Position numbers and translations under genes: made by a program. The notes beneath the pieces are model-generated. The model searched no databases. It was not told the origin of the DNA and worked only from the letters and a program-made list of their open reading frames with translations. Of a stretch of DNA of 64,000 nucleotides, positions 1 through 13,900 are shown piece after piece. Source of the DNA: Pegea sp. RAD2-039 (taxonomy: Eukaryota > Chordata > Thaliacea > Salpida > Salpidae); the NCBI GenBank assembly GCA_034620365.1, contig JAQGEQ010000363.1, forward strand, positions 434,001-498,000, written 5' to 3'. Numbering within the stretch: the first letter of the stretch is position 1; each line of letters starts with the position of its first letter.

Positions 1-3000
1 TTTGAAAATTGTTACCAGCTTACCTAGAAGACTCGTTAGGTGATAGAAGTTGGGTTGATGACCCCGACTGTCAGGTGTTTGTGGCTAATATCATGACAGC
101 ATTCAACACCAAAGTCAACAATTCAATACTAGGATATGAAATGGCAGAAAGCGAAAGAATAGAAGTAAAACCGAGGTATGTATCTGAACTTTGTAGGTCC
201 AACGACAGCCTTCCTACTTGCGCATGGGCTTTGACTATAGTGCGCTAAATTGTCCTCAATCTTTAAACCCGCTGTCCAGTGACATGGTCCATCTGCTATT
301 TATGTGTGACCTCGTCATCTACATCATCCCTAAATCTTTCTAGTTTTAAGAAGCAAATTGGTTTTGAAATAACTTTTAGCAGAAAACATCTTTCAAAATT
401 GTGATCTTCATCAGATTTGATTCAAAAATGTCTGAAATTCATAATTTCACGTTGGAGATGTTGAAAGAGCGAAGTGAAAGGAGACAAAATGAAGCCTCTA
501 TCATCAGTACTGGTTCCATGCCTACACACTATCACAATCTCGTCAAAACATTTGTGTTTTGTTGCGGAGTTTTGTCTATTCGTGTCCTAGCTTGTTCGAA
601 GCTGGATAGTTGGATGCAACACAAGTTTACTAAAACAGCTGCCCAGGTTTCTACCCCGCAAACCTCTCATCTCATTTTTGAAATGCTTCGAAATTTAGTT
701 AATAACAATTTCTACAAATTTCAGGATTTACTGATGGCAGTTTGTCTCAATTGCAACACTCATTCACAAGAAGATATACAAAACATATCTCAGTTAACCA
801 AGTTACGTTCTAGACCAAAGTGTCTTCAATACTTCTTTGACTGCCTTAAGGTTTCATCATAAAAGTAGCAGGTCACATGACAACTTAATTTCCATTTTAG
901 GAGCTTATTCAATGTCATCCTAGTAACCACTACACCCTTATCACTCATCTTATCTACATGGAACTCTCTAACAACCGATTGTCTAACAATATGGTTGTAC
1001 TGGTCGGCCTATTACCTCTATATCCTTCTCAAAGTACTCGATACGTCGGTAAGGGACTTTTTGAAGCGATTACAGCGGAATTCTCATTTCTATGTTTGTA
1101 GCACAAGTTTGTCAGGGTTTGGTGTTAAATAAAGATGACTCGATTAGGCCGGTTCGAACTTTTGTTCGCGAAGTATTTCGCTGCGGCAAATCCGACTTTG
1201 ACCTTTTAGATTTTATTGTTGGGTTTCTCGTTCCACCTGAACCGGAAAAATTAGCCTCGATGACCGACAAATCCAAAGGTATTTTCCGTCAACTCTCTTT
1301 AAAAATCGTGATCTAACGCCGCCATATTTACAGAACGATTCGTTAGCTTGTCGTGCGATCTCGTCTGCATGGTGATGTTGAGCTCTGTGACGTCACAAGT
1401 CAAAGAGGCGCTGCACATCATGACCGGCAAGGTTGCCCCTCGCTCGGCACGCGCGATTAGACCCGCTATAACCGCGCGTGGCCCGCAGAAACCAGCAACA
1501 GCGAACTTGGACCCGGAAGTAGTAATCGACGGATTTCGACGAAGTCTCGCGCAGATGCAGCAGCACGTAATCTGGTGGATGCAGGAAGTAGTGTTACGTC
1601 ATCTACACACGAAGCGCCTCGCTGAAGTCGATTTTATTCCACTTCTAAACAAGGTAACAGCTCATTTGCATAATCGTTTAGTCTCAGTCCAGTCTCTCAC
1701 AGGTTTTGTTTCTGAAACTTCACGACAGCTACCACAGCAAGGACAATTGGCCACTTGAAGCAGAACGCGCTTTCCTCTTCAAAGCTTGTCACGATGTCTA
1801 CGTCACAGAAGACAGCATCATGCGGTTAGCACAAGTCGCGCGTAGCCCAGACTTCCCGCGCGTCATCGAAGGGATCGAATTAATCAATCAAATGATCAGG
1901 TGACCTTTAACCTCACATGTAGCTGCTTCCTGGTAACCACTAGCAACCACAGACGCGCGGCTTCCATTCCCAATTGTAACCATAGCAACCCAATCAGTTG
2001 TAATCGAACAGATCTTCTCGTATCTCTTCTCGATCTAGCTGTTTACCGGATTCCCGACAACATCACGACCCCGGATGGTTACCAACCTCCATCGCGTCTT
2101 CTCATCGGCCAGTACTACTGGAATCTTCTTCAATCGCTTCTCATCGTCGCAGCTTTCAACCCAACAACAGTAGGTCGTCAAGCGTGGCTCTCAACTCCAA
2201 CTCTCAAGTCCTTGATGGAGATGTCGATCTCAAATCGCTTCTGCTTCCCGCCTCTTACTATCGCCAACGACCAGCAACGCTCCGAACTCATCGCTCACGA
2301 GCAGCACGCGGCAGCGGTTAGTGACGTCATCACTCGCTCGTCATCATTATGACGTCATACATGTAGAATGAGAAGCACGCGATTTTGGAGTTGGAAACCA
2401 TCTTAGCAGCAGCAAGTACAGGTCTGAAAGTAACTGAATCCAGCAGTTTGCTCCTGCCGCAGATTATCATCGATCACGGCCAACCACTTCGACCACCAGA
2501 TGGATTTCTCGATCAATTCTCGCGTATGTCGCGTCATCTTGATTTAGGTGTACGTTTGTGCCGGTCACGTGATTCAGATTTTCTCTTGGAGATTATGGAC
2601 AGGTGAGTCTGGTTGAAAATGGTTTCTATGGATGGTTTGAATCGTGTTTGTGACGTAGGTACGGAGAGAACCAGACGATTCCTTGGTTATCAGATCTGGT
2701 AGCATCCACTCGAGGTGATTTAAGCGCACTCAATGTTCAATGTCTTTGTGAGTTCTTCCTCGCGTATGATGAGGAGTTAAACAAAGTAAGAATCCCTCAA
2801 AGTCCTCTATTTGTTTCTCAAAGTGCCCTTGTTTTAATTTGATGAAACTTACAGAAAGCGAACGGAGCAATCAATAAGAACGATCTGACTTTACAGCTGC
2901 GTAAGATTCTACTCAGCGATCGTGTTGAGGACGCCATGCAGGTATGACGTCATCACAGGCAACTACGTTATCAGCAACACGTGACATTTTAGGTGTTGCG

Positions 3001-6000
3001 TTACCTCATTAAACGATTGTCGTCGAAGTCGAACGCGGTCAGAGCGCGATCTCTCGAAGGTCTTTCACCTCTTCTTTATGACATCAAACTACAAAATATC
3101 GAAGTAAACTTTGAAGACGCGCGCGTTAACCCACATCGGTAACCATGGCAACCACCTTATCTCTACTGCGTCATCATATCACGTGTTTATACTACAGTTG
3201 GTTGTTGGTGGATCTACAACACTTGCCATTTGCAAATAATCTGCTGCAAACAGAAGTTTCAGAAGCGATTAAAGCGGCGGTTGTCATGGAAACCGATCCA
3301 TGGACAGTAGCTGCTTACGTTAATTTTCTTCGAATGCAAGTAGATAAGATGGTTGATCAGATACGTCATGATGTCATTTCTAGCATCGCGGAGACGTGCG
3401 CTACACTCGTTTATCAGAGGTTGGTTGCCATGGTAACCCACGATGAATTAAACATCGATTATGGCCTCACAGACCGGTCCTGGTATCAAGCATCTTAACC
3501 CGAACACAACAGACGCTAGTTGAAGACTTGCCGCCCTCTAGTGGCCAATCTATCGCTTCCAGTTTCATCTCCTCTCTTTTATTCATCTTTCAAATCCATC
3601 TGGAATCTATTTTTGCTATTGATCAATCTAGCGCTGATGACAGTTCGCCACCAGGTGGCGAAAGTCCAGAAGTGAGTACTTTATTGATTCATTTCAAATC
3701 TCAGCTGATCTTTTACTTATTCAGATTTACGTCTGTTGGCCTGACAACGCGCGATCAGCAAAGCTGACGCAGTTGGTACAACGATCGGTGATTCTACTAC
3801 TATCCTACGGGCCTCCGAGCTTTTACAACCGGCTGAAATCATCTGATAACCTCGATGAGAATTTTTACAAATTATTTAAGATGTGGATCAGTCCAGAAGG
3901 TCACTTCCTACCTCAAGTTTGTCATCACCGTTGCCTTAGCAACCGAGGTTGACTATTTGTCTGCTGATAGGGCTTTGCGGTCGGGACGCGCGAAATAATT
4001 CAGTTGATTGCTGACGCCGACAGATCGCGGATTCTGACACATACGCGAATGACGTCATCAACTAAACCAATCATCTTAGCAGCTGTTGATGACTTTCAAC
4101 CTCAAAATATCATCGGATTTATCCAAACTTTTGGGATTCCAGATGATACGATGATTCATCTGTTGAAGGTAAAGATTATATTCGGAAGTGATGATGATGA
4201 AGATGAGGATCTTTTTAGATGTTTGTTGAGAAATTACCGAAAGATGAAGAAGCACGAAAAGCGATTCATGATGACATCATGAAGAATTACATCTCAGATT
4301 ACTTTGATAAGTTCCTAGAGATTCAAAGATTGCGGAAGACTCGTGTTTGTGATGACTTCATCAACTTCTTCAACACTTACAAACCTGCTGTAAAAGTTGC
4401 GGAAGAGATGGAAGTTGATGTAAGTTGATCTTCATCTGTTGATCTTCATCTGTTGATCTTCATCTGTTGATCTTCATCCGTTGATCTTCATCTGTTGATC
4501 TTCATCCGTTGATCTTCATCTGTTGATCTTCATCCGTTGATCTTCATCACTTGATCTTCATCAGTTGATCTTCATCTGTTGATCTTCATCTGTTGATCTT
4601 CATCTGTTGATCTTCATCAGTTGATCTTTATCAGTTGATCTTCATCTGTTGATCTTCATCAGTTGATCTTCATCCGTTGATCTTCATCTGTTGATCTTCA
4701 TCTGTTGATCTTCATCTGTTGATCTTCATCTGTTGATCCTCATTTGTTGATCTTCATCTGGTGATCTTCATCTGTTGATCTTCATCCGTTGATCTTCATA
4801 CGTTGATCTTCATCTGTTGATCTTCATCCGTTGATCTTCATCCGTTGATCTTCATCCGTTGATCTTCATCCGTTGATCTTCATCAGTTGATCTTTATCAG
4901 TTGATCTTCATCTGTTGATCTTCATCTGTTGATCTTCATCTGTTGATCTTCATCAGTTGATCTTCATCTGTTGATCTTCATCCGTTGATCTTCATCTGTT
5001 GATCTTCATCTGTTGATCTTCATCTGTTGATCTTCATCTGTTGATCCTCATTTGTTGATCTTCATCTGGTGATCTTCATCTGTTGATCTTCATCTGTTGA
5101 TCTTCATCTGTTGATCTTCATCTGTTGATCTTCATCCGTTGATCTTCATTTGTTGATCTTCATCCGTTGATCTTCATTTGTTGATCTTCATCCGTTGATC
5201 TTCATCTGTTGATCTTTTAATGATTTTGCTGATTTGATCTTCTTTTGACAGACTATGAAAATGGAGTCAAACAAATCATCCAAGATAAAATCTTCTTCAT
5301 CTTCATCAATTGAATCTTGCAAATATCAACTTCCTGCTAATAATATACTTTCATTAAAAAGCGTTATCAACAAATCCTTCTCATCAGGTTTGATCTTTAT
5401 CACCTTATCTACCTCTTCTTGATCTTAGAGATCAACAGATGCAGATTTAAAGGAATGGAGATGCTACATCTCTTCTCTCACTTCTATCACTTGTTGTAAG
5501 TCTGCAGGAGGCAAGAGAAACGGATATCTCCTCGCTAACATCAAAGCACTTCACAAACTGCTACAAAACACAGGTTGCCCTGGCAACCGTCACCCTCGCG
5601 CCCCTACTCATCACTCATTTCTTCTCAGAATTCTTCATCAACTTTATGACGTCACCGCAGCGCGCGTGCTCTTTTCTACGCCTTATCAATCGCTGTTTGA
5701 CTTCAGGCAAAGTCGGATGCGGCGCTAAAACTCTCTTCAAAAATGTAACTTCAACAACCAATTACAAGGCGCCACGTCATCACTTCATCTCGCGCAGATC
5801 CTCACTATCTTACATGAGAAATGTCAGCAGAACAAAATCGTCTCTTCCTTCTCCAAACTCATCGCTCATTGGCTAATGCATCAAAACGTCACTGATCCTG
5901 ACAAAACATCGAGCGACAAAAAATCCAACCTCGTGGCTGATGGTGGATTGGAGAAGTACATTCGGGAGGGCGTGGATCAGGTAGGTGCTGAGGGGGATAA

Positions 6001-8974
6001 GGTGAGGTGCTACTCACGAGTGACCTCTAGTGGTTGAATATTGTTGTTCTCAGATTTTGTCAGTAGCAAATCTTTTACTGGAAGAGATCAAGAAGCAACA
6101 AAAGTTAACCGAGATTAAGAAAGATGAAAACTCGCTTAAAAGTGTTGGAAATACAGGTCTTCATCTGATCTTCATCTTCTTTTTCATTTAATCTCCAACT
6201 TTGTAGGTCTTCTTATTGATTGGCTACAACTACTTGATCCAGAACTGTTGGCACATATGCCAACTTTGCAGAGGAAACTTCTGTTTGAAATCCCTAAATC
6301 TAAAGACACAAAAGTATCTTTCTTCTTCTTCATTTATCCATCTCTAACTCATCTGTATATTTCAGTATACCAATAATCAGGGCTTTGACCAATCCTACCT
6401 CTTGTCGTTGTTGGTCGAATGTTGTGATTGGTCCACTATTCGAAGCACTATTCACTGGTTGTTATCAGATGTTCCAGCTGACCCTACAGAGACCAACTCA
6501 GACCAGTCAGTGTCCACTAGATCCCATGGGATCGGTGGTTGTGAAATTATTTTTTGTTTTCAGAAGTTCGATTTCGATAGACCCCAAAACAGCTCTGGAC
6601 TTTCTTTCAGTTGTGATACAAGCTCCGAAAGTAAGTCCTGTATCTTCATCTTTAGTAGAGATCACTTGTGTAGGTGTGAGTCTCTCGATATTGAAGTAAC
6701 AACCAACTTTTTAGCTTTGGCAAGGACGCGAAAATAAAAGTACTAGTGTGAGTGAAGCAGTGATGAAGTTAGAATATCATCAAACCTGTAAACTTCTCAA
6801 TTATATTGTTGCTGCGACAGTGGCTCAACACCAACGACCTACTTGTGACAGCAAAAATCCCACTTTGTACATTGATAATCTCAGTACCTTGTTCAGGTTT
6901 GAACACATCATACTAATCTACTAAAACTTCCAATACTTATTCAATTCACAGCAAGTTTGGACAAGATCAATGTAAGTTGGAAGAAATCAACAAAATCATT
7001 TTATACACGAGGCAGAAATTGAAGTCGACAAAATCTACCTTCAGTTCAGTCTGGTTACAAACTCTTGCTCTTCTCTACATTATGAAACCAAATGCGACGA
7101 TATGGGACAAAATGCAAGTCAGCTCCTTAGACCGCGATTGTGGTAGGTGTTCACTGGTCCATTTGTCTACAAGTCCTCACTATTTGTGTCCAGGCGACCA
7201 ATTCTATTTCAAAGATTTGATCAAATTTACCAAAGTGATTAGCAAAGTGACAGCTGGTTCCAACTGTCGTACAGATGCTCTTATCTGCTCCCTACTAAAC
7301 CGAGTTGGTTACATGCAAGCAAGTGTCAACATCCATGGTAAGGTAAGTGATCCTCATCTTCATAATCTCATCCATATGATGTCCTAACATCCGGTTTAAA
7401 GATGGGATCAGGAATGCAGATGGCTGATACAGACTCAGCAACTGATGCGAGTTTATTGTTACTCAAGATTGGAAGTTGGCGTCCTTTTCTGCTCCTTAGA
7501 CAAGTAATCTTAATCTGTGATCCTAATCTTACTCTTAATCGAGTCTTTTTCCACCAGATGCCACTAATTTGTGCGATGATTCGCGGTCGAACGCGGTTTG
7601 AATTCAACGAGTTCAAAGGTCAACGCCATCTACCATTGATGATGAATCTTTTATATTTGTTACTTCAACTTTCTTCTTATATCTTTTGTGCTGAGTACGA
7701 GCCCCTGGTCACCGACTTGATAGCCACTTTGTGGCAGGTACGTGTCCTGCACTTTATGTCATCACTGTTCACTCGTCATCTTGATTTCAGGTGCTGAAGA
7801 ATTATTGTCAAATTGCACGACGTCAGTTGCAACCAATCATGCTACAAACTGTTTTACTCACACACCGCTATTTGTACACATTACCCAGACCAGCTAACCG
7901 ATTAATGTGCAAACATGTGCTTACCATCAAAGTGAGTCTTTGATCTTCATCTTCATCATCTCATATGTCTTCTTCGTAGGACTTGATCAATTCTTATAGT
8001 GATTGTCAACAAGTTGTTTGTTGGATGGAATCAATTATTTCTTTCATCTCATCTACGGTAAGTGATAAAGTTGATGAGGCGGCCCGTCTGCCCTACCTTC
8101 CCCCGCCCCCTTCCAGAGGTATGGATGAAGTAGTCCCCGCTTACATGGACCTGATCTGTCACCCTGACAACGATGTCGATGTTCTCAGCCAAGTCAGTTT
8201 CCTTATTTGGTCATCACCTTCTTTTCATCACATCTTTTTCAGACATTAACAGATTTGGAAAAGAACGCGCAACGCCATGAAGTCAACGATCTCACATCCT
8301 TCCTTCCCATACTCAACGACAAGTTTGTTCGCATTCGCGATCCTAATGTGCGCAAGGTCGCGTTATCGCTGCTGTTACGTCATGCGCGTGCTGATCCAGG
8401 CAGCGCTAAACGATTTATCTTCAGCGCTTTTCTTTCTTTTATCACTGGAAGATCGGAGGTAAGTTGGCCACGTGACTTGCTCACTTCTGACCACGTGACT
8501 CAATCACTGGTGACCACGTGACTTAATCACTGGTTATCACGTGACTTAATCACTGGTTATCACGTGACTTGCTCACTTCTGACCACGTGACTTTTGCAGA
8601 GCGAGAGATATCTCCATGACGAAAAGCGTAATATTGGAGTGATTTCAATGAAAGCGCGCGGCTTGATTATGGACGGCATCTACTCTTCCTTTGTCGCTGA
8701 CCGCTCTCATTCCCTACCTGAACTCTTCGATATGCTTCCAGAAGTTGTGATTTTGTGTCGCGAAAACGCGATCGAACTTTTAGGCGTAGCTTTTGACGCT
8801 GGGTGTCGCTGCACACTCACGCTACCACCTCTGACGCCAACCAACACTGCTGCTGGTCCAAAACCATCAGCTCGTACTGAAGATTTGGCTGATCTGTTAT
8901 CCAGGTCGTTGTGGTTACTGTCCGGCCTTTCTCAGTCTCATGGACTACTTGAAACACCAATAAACGCGTCCTAA
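1..8974 (+). CDS. INTS1: Integrator complex subunit 1 (3' part; 5' end outside window)
   Basis: Scaffold subunit of the nuclear Integrator complex, which cleaves snRNA 3' ends and attenuates promoter-proximal Pol II. Family knowledge: INTS1 is a very large (about 2,200-residue) alpha-helical repeat protein. Recognised by a colinear series of INTS1 segments: YLEDSLGDRSWVDD, a DLLMAVCLNCNTHSQED stretch, SSSLLLPQ, LCRSRDSDFLL, METDPWTVAAY, FGIPDDTM and ICAMIRGRTRFEFNEF. Exons resolved with consistent phase: 19-175, 415-646, 725-850, 901-1048, 1102-1278, 1334-1653, 1703-1899, 1953-2316, 2367-2602, 2659-2785, 2855-2941, 2993-3138, then from 3198; the last is 8600-8974. Most introns are about 50-60 nt. 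Joins between 3.2 and 8.4 kb are less certain. The stop at 8972-8974 is followed by AATAAA at 9051. The N-terminal part is not in the window. Confidence 0.93.
4424..5216. repeat. 14-bp minisatellite in an INTS1 intron
   Basis: About 56 tandem copies of a 14-bp unit, GTTGATCTTCATCT and close variants (TCC, CAG, TTT endings), fill an intron that starts right after the donor at 4420. The variants recur in blocks: a run ending in a TTTATCAG unit, then CTCATTTG and CTGGTGATC units, appears twice. This points to higher-order duplication of several units at once. Coding sequence resumes after an acceptor near 5250. Confidence 0.95.
8459..8599. repeat. Intron made of a 23-bp tandem repeat with CACGTGAC boxes
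   Basis: The last INTS1 intron consists almost entirely of six copies of a unit of about 23 bp. Each copy begins CCACGTGACT or TCACGTGACT and continues with either TGCTCACTTCTGA or CAATCACTGGTGA-type sequence. Each contains the E-box palindrome CACGTG. Flanking splice sites are GAG|gtaagt at 8458 and ttttgcag at 8599. Confidence 0.9.
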
Positions 8975-9050
8975 GGACATCTTGGGCCGCTCTCATCAAT
9001 ATTTGTTTCTTTTATTTTATATTTTTGATCATTGATTGAAATTGTCGAAA

Positions 9051-9056
9051 AATAAA
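9051..9056 (+). promoter_or_regulatory. Poly(A) signal of INTS1
   Basis: AATAAA about 77 nt after the INTS1 stop codon, in an AT-rich downstream context. It is the first such hexamer downstream of the stop. Confidence 0.6.
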
Positions 9057-10991
9057 TATGTTTAAATGAGCAAATGTGGCCCTAGGTTGGACAGCTGCCT
9101 GTCCACTTGATTTTGCGACAATCTGAGACAGTTGAACTGATTTTTAGTATCTCTAGTAGATGATTTTTCGTGATGTACAGTTGATGGTTTGAAAGTTGGT
9201 AGCGAATCAACATCTTAGGTTGAACTGATGTTTTTTCTAAATAATTTTATGCTTTTGGTGAATTTAATCTTTTTTTTCTTTTTTATATTAAAATTTGCTA
9301 ATTTTTTACCAACAAATTAATTGACAAACTCCAAAACACTGAAAACTAGAGAGGTGATTTCATTTGTAATTTCTTACGGAAAAATAACATTTTTATTTAA
9401 AAACTTAAATAAAGTTTAAAGAAATTTACGTAAAAATAACCCATTAAGGTAAAAGTGGTTAGTGAGTTTAGTGTCATCTACCAACTTTGCTCTTTCTATC
9501 ATTATAAGATTTAGATGCAGGCGAAAATGTTTCCTTGATGGTCTGATTATAGCACAGATCTACCCAACTTAAGATGCAATGTTTTGTGACAAGGTTTCGG
9601 TTCTGCGTATTCAAAATTATAATTCGTTGCGCTGCTGACATACAGCAGCATCTAGTATCACCCTAGACAACTAAGCAGCCCTATTTAGGAGAGTACAGCT
9701 TGCTTCATGCAAAGAATGCACCGAGAAAAGGTGGCCTAAGCATATAAAAAACGCAAACCAACCAAAGCAATTTCTCAAATCGACTATCTGCAGTTCTGGA
9801 GTTTAATCGACTCGATATAGATTGATGCTCATTTGTCGGGTGCTGGAAGCCTCAAAAATAAAGTCCTAGTTACACTCTGTTGTGGTCGGGACCAGAAACT
9901 GTACGCGAGCTTTCTTTAAGTTTACTTTTCTGTCCTCACAGTTTACATGATGATCAAATGAGATGCTAGTTAGATGAACTGAATACCAAATCTCTCATTT
10001 ATTATTCAAATTTATTTTTTAAATTCAAATTATTTTTAAGCGTTTTATTTGATATTATGACAAAGTATTTTAGAAATAAAATAAAAGTATAATGATAAAA
10101 ATATCTTAATACGCTAATAGAGCTTAAAATAGTTTTTTAATCATAAAGAACGATTTAAAAACTACTTCTACAAAACCAATATTCAGAAGTTTGAATTTAT
10201 TTAAACATTAGCAAAGATGAGTAACCCTTCTTTACTTCGTTATATACATTTTATTAAAAATTCGGTTTTGTTTTTTCATCAGTACAATTTTAGATATAAG
10301 AAAATTTTTCTCAAGCTTTGCTGGAGTATATTATTAAAAATCTTTAAGAAAAATAAGTATTTTTGACTCACTTTAATTAAACAATTATTTCAATCAAAAA
10401 CAAACTCAAATTTTCTATTAAGAAATGTTGGTGCTTTCTCTTTACTAGTTAGAAATGGTGAAACTAATAAATAATGATAAAATAATTTAATATTAATTTA
10501 TATAATTAGCTAATGTAATAGAACACAATAAACAAATTAAAAGATTAAACAAATTTCAGCTGATTTTATGTAATCTTAAGACACAAATTTGTGTAGATCT
10601 TTATTATTGGAAGTATAACTTTCTGTTTCAAATATATTTTATTTAAAACTCAGCTACAAAATAACTATGAAAACTGTTATACTTGGTAACAACCACAAAA
10701 GCAAGTATTGTTTCTACTTTACTATTGTTGTTCATTCTTTATAACTGTTTATATTGGTGTCAATTCTTTATATTTTATTCAAATATTACAATTAATTACG
10801 TGTTTACACACTAAAAACAATAAATTTACAAATATTCATCCAAAACTATTCAAATAAAAATTAAAAAAAAAGAGTAAAAAGTTTTTTTTGTCTCTATATT
10901 GAAAAAAACGTTATTAAGTAAAAAATGTACAAAATTGAAAGTGATATTTTCATTCAATTATCCAATTACAAAATAGTTGTGATGTTTTAAA
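9057..10991. other. Intergenic, no gene seen
   Basis: AT-rich spacer between the INTS1 poly(A) signal and the end of the convergent coiled-coil gene. A less AT-rich patch lies at about 9.5-9.95 kb, but I see no long open frame, tRNA or recognisable repeat in it. Confidence 0.5.
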
Positions 10992-13900
10992 CTACTTTTT
11001 CCATTTTCTCAATCTGTTTGCTTTCATGCGTTCAATACTTTCTCGGTGGAAGTTTTCGCCTCTCTCTAACAGTTTTTTAGCTTTTAATTGAGCTTCTTTA
11101 TAATAAAAGTCATAAGCTTTCATTTTCATGTATGACTGTAGAAACATTGATTTAGTTACACTAAATAGTAATTGTGATTGGCATAATTTTAAAACTTAAT
11201 CTATTTGATCAGGAGAACTGGAACAATTAAAAACTAATTACCTTTCTACATGCAGCACAGTTCTGGCTTAAAATAATTAACAAAATTAAAATTATTTTAA
11301 ACTTGAACTTGTTTACTTAAGATTTCTTATATTTCAAAGACAACTTTCACAATCTAAATAAAATTTCTCTTTTTATTGTTAAATTTTCCATCACGTACTT
11401 CATCTTCCACTTGACACCCAAAATCACATCCGTTCCAGGATCTGTATTCTTTCTAAACAAAATTAGTCTTACATTAATAACAGACTTATTTTCACTGAGA
11501 ACATTCAGAGCTAATAATAATATTATATATAAATATGAATATCTATACATATATTGAATGAATGCATGTAATTATGTGAATATTTGTAAACGATTCGGAC
11601 AAACCTTGTTAGGTGCTTTTTCAAAATTACTTAATTCTCGCTCGTCACGATTGAATGACTTCTTGATATTGTTTAACTTTCAACAAAATTCGAAGTAAAA
11701 TAAATATGGCAACAAAAAATAATTAAAGTTGTTTTAACTTTTTTATTATTGTTAAGTTAATTCATGATTAAATAAGATAAAGTTGTATATTACCACGAGA
11801 CAGATTATTAAGCCGGCCTCAAACAAGTTTTCTTTGAAACTGTTGCAAAGTACAAGCAAGTATAGACAAAAAATAGAATTTATAGAAAACTCAAAACCAA
11901 TAGAAAAAGAAACATAAATAAAACGTTTTCTAACCTGCAGATCAGAAAAGCAATTTTCTCAAATTTTATCGCAAGAATGTGAGTAAGCTAATTGATAAGC
12001 AGAAAAACCAAAATACCTCTTGTTCAATTTTCAATTTTCTCCCTACTAGTTCACTATGATCTTTCTGAAGTAAATTCACTTCTTGTTTATAAGTTTCCAT
12101 CTTTAAACAGTATTTAGTAAAAGTAGCTTTTTAAGAAGAAAATCACTTTTCACATACCTGTTCTTGAAGAATAACAACTTTGCTTTTGGTCATTGTCATC
12201 TCTTCTTCATTTTTCCTCAAGTATTCATCTCTCCGTCCTTTTCTAATAAATCACAAATTAATTAGCAATGCGGTTTTGCAAAATGCTAAATACATTGCAG
12301 CTGATTTAAATAATTAGAATCATTCTTTGTTTAAAAAATACTTTTTTTCATCTTGAAGCAGCTTTTTTAAAAACTCAATTTCTTCAGAGAGATCTTTAAT
12401 TTGTTTATCTTTGTTGTCAGTATTTCCTGGTATTTCTTCAAAATGACTTTTTGAAGTTCCATCATTAATCTGAAAACAAATTGCAAAGTTCGTTGAAGTA
12501 AATATGTTTCATTGTATTAAAAGTGTTTAAGAACATTCTCAGCATAAAAAACAATTTTTTAAATGTTTTATTTTTTATAAAAATAGTTACTACATCTTAC
12601 ATGTTGTTTATCTAAACTTTTAAAATCCAAAGCAGGAAGATGCTTTTTTGCGTCACATTTAATTGAACCAGAGCTTGTAGCGACTTCACCATCGATAACT
12701 GCGTCACTATACTTTTCGTCCATTTTTAAAAAATTCACTGAAAGAGGTGACTCTTTTTTTTGGATATTAATTGTTAGTGTCTTCAAGTCTTTTTCGATTT
12801 TAACGTTAATCGTGTGGATTTGTTCAAGATCTTGATCTTTTAAAAGGTCTTTTGTCATGCTTGTAATTGCATCGCTTTCTAAAGATTCATTTGATGGAGT
12901 ATTTTGTAGATTGAGTAAACATTGATTGAGTGAGCCAACTAAACTTTTCAGTTTAAGTTCCCACTATCAACATATTCAATTTAATAGATTTATAACTCAG
13001 AAGTTTTAATTTACATAAAAAGATAAATTTTTGATATTTCATAACAATAGTTTTATTTATTTTACTTTTATTACTTTATAGTTTTTAAACAAAAAATACC
13101 GTGTTATTTCGAAAGCTGTCACTTCTTAAAAGTAATCCACCTAAAAAAGTAGCAACAACAGATTATAAATGAATTATGTTTGCTCTTCATATAAACCTTT
13201 TGATGAAAGATCAAATGTTTCTTCAGTTAAACGTTTTTGCAGATAATTGATCAAATCATTAGAAACTTGTAACAAAGTTTCTTTTTGTTTAATGCCTGAT
13301 GGTTTCGTTTTCTAAAATATGAGAAAATATATTTAATGAGTCATCACTTATTTAATAAAATATTTTATTAAGTTGAAAAGATTTAAATTCTGTTTGTTTG
13401 AAAAATTACTATTTTATTAAATAATAGTAAAAAATTCGTCAAATATTTGTTTTGTAAATTATATCGTCTTTAAAAATGTAAAGAATTTATTTTACTACAT
13501 GTTCATTATAAAATTTAAGAACTTTTAATATATTTTTCAAATGTAAAAATCATTAAACTAATTACTGTAAATTTATTTTAATATAACTTAATAATAAACT
13601 TTATTTTGCTGGGATAAAAATTTCAATTTAGCAGTATTTAAAAATTATAAAAATTATCACTTGTGATTGACAAAAATTTTTTCGATTATTAAACTTATAT
13701 TTAACTAATATTAAACAACAACTATTTAAAATATGACCAACTAAGATTCGTAGAAAAAAGATTTAATAGTCACTCACATTAAATAAAGGAGAACACAAAT
13801 CAGTTAAGTGAATTTCTAGCTCTTCTATAAAGTTTAGAAGCCAAATTTCATCATCAATTTCATCTATAATTCGAGTTTCGTCAACTAGTTTTTTAAGCTG

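Noticed and set aside
4424-5216. Possible CRISPR-like or satellite centromeric array
   Set aside because: Units are directly adjacent 14-mers without spacers, inside an intron bounded by coding exons of INTS1; simply a minisatellite.
7368-7616. 82-codon minus-strand open frame
   Set aside because: Antisense to INTS1 exons; no independent support.
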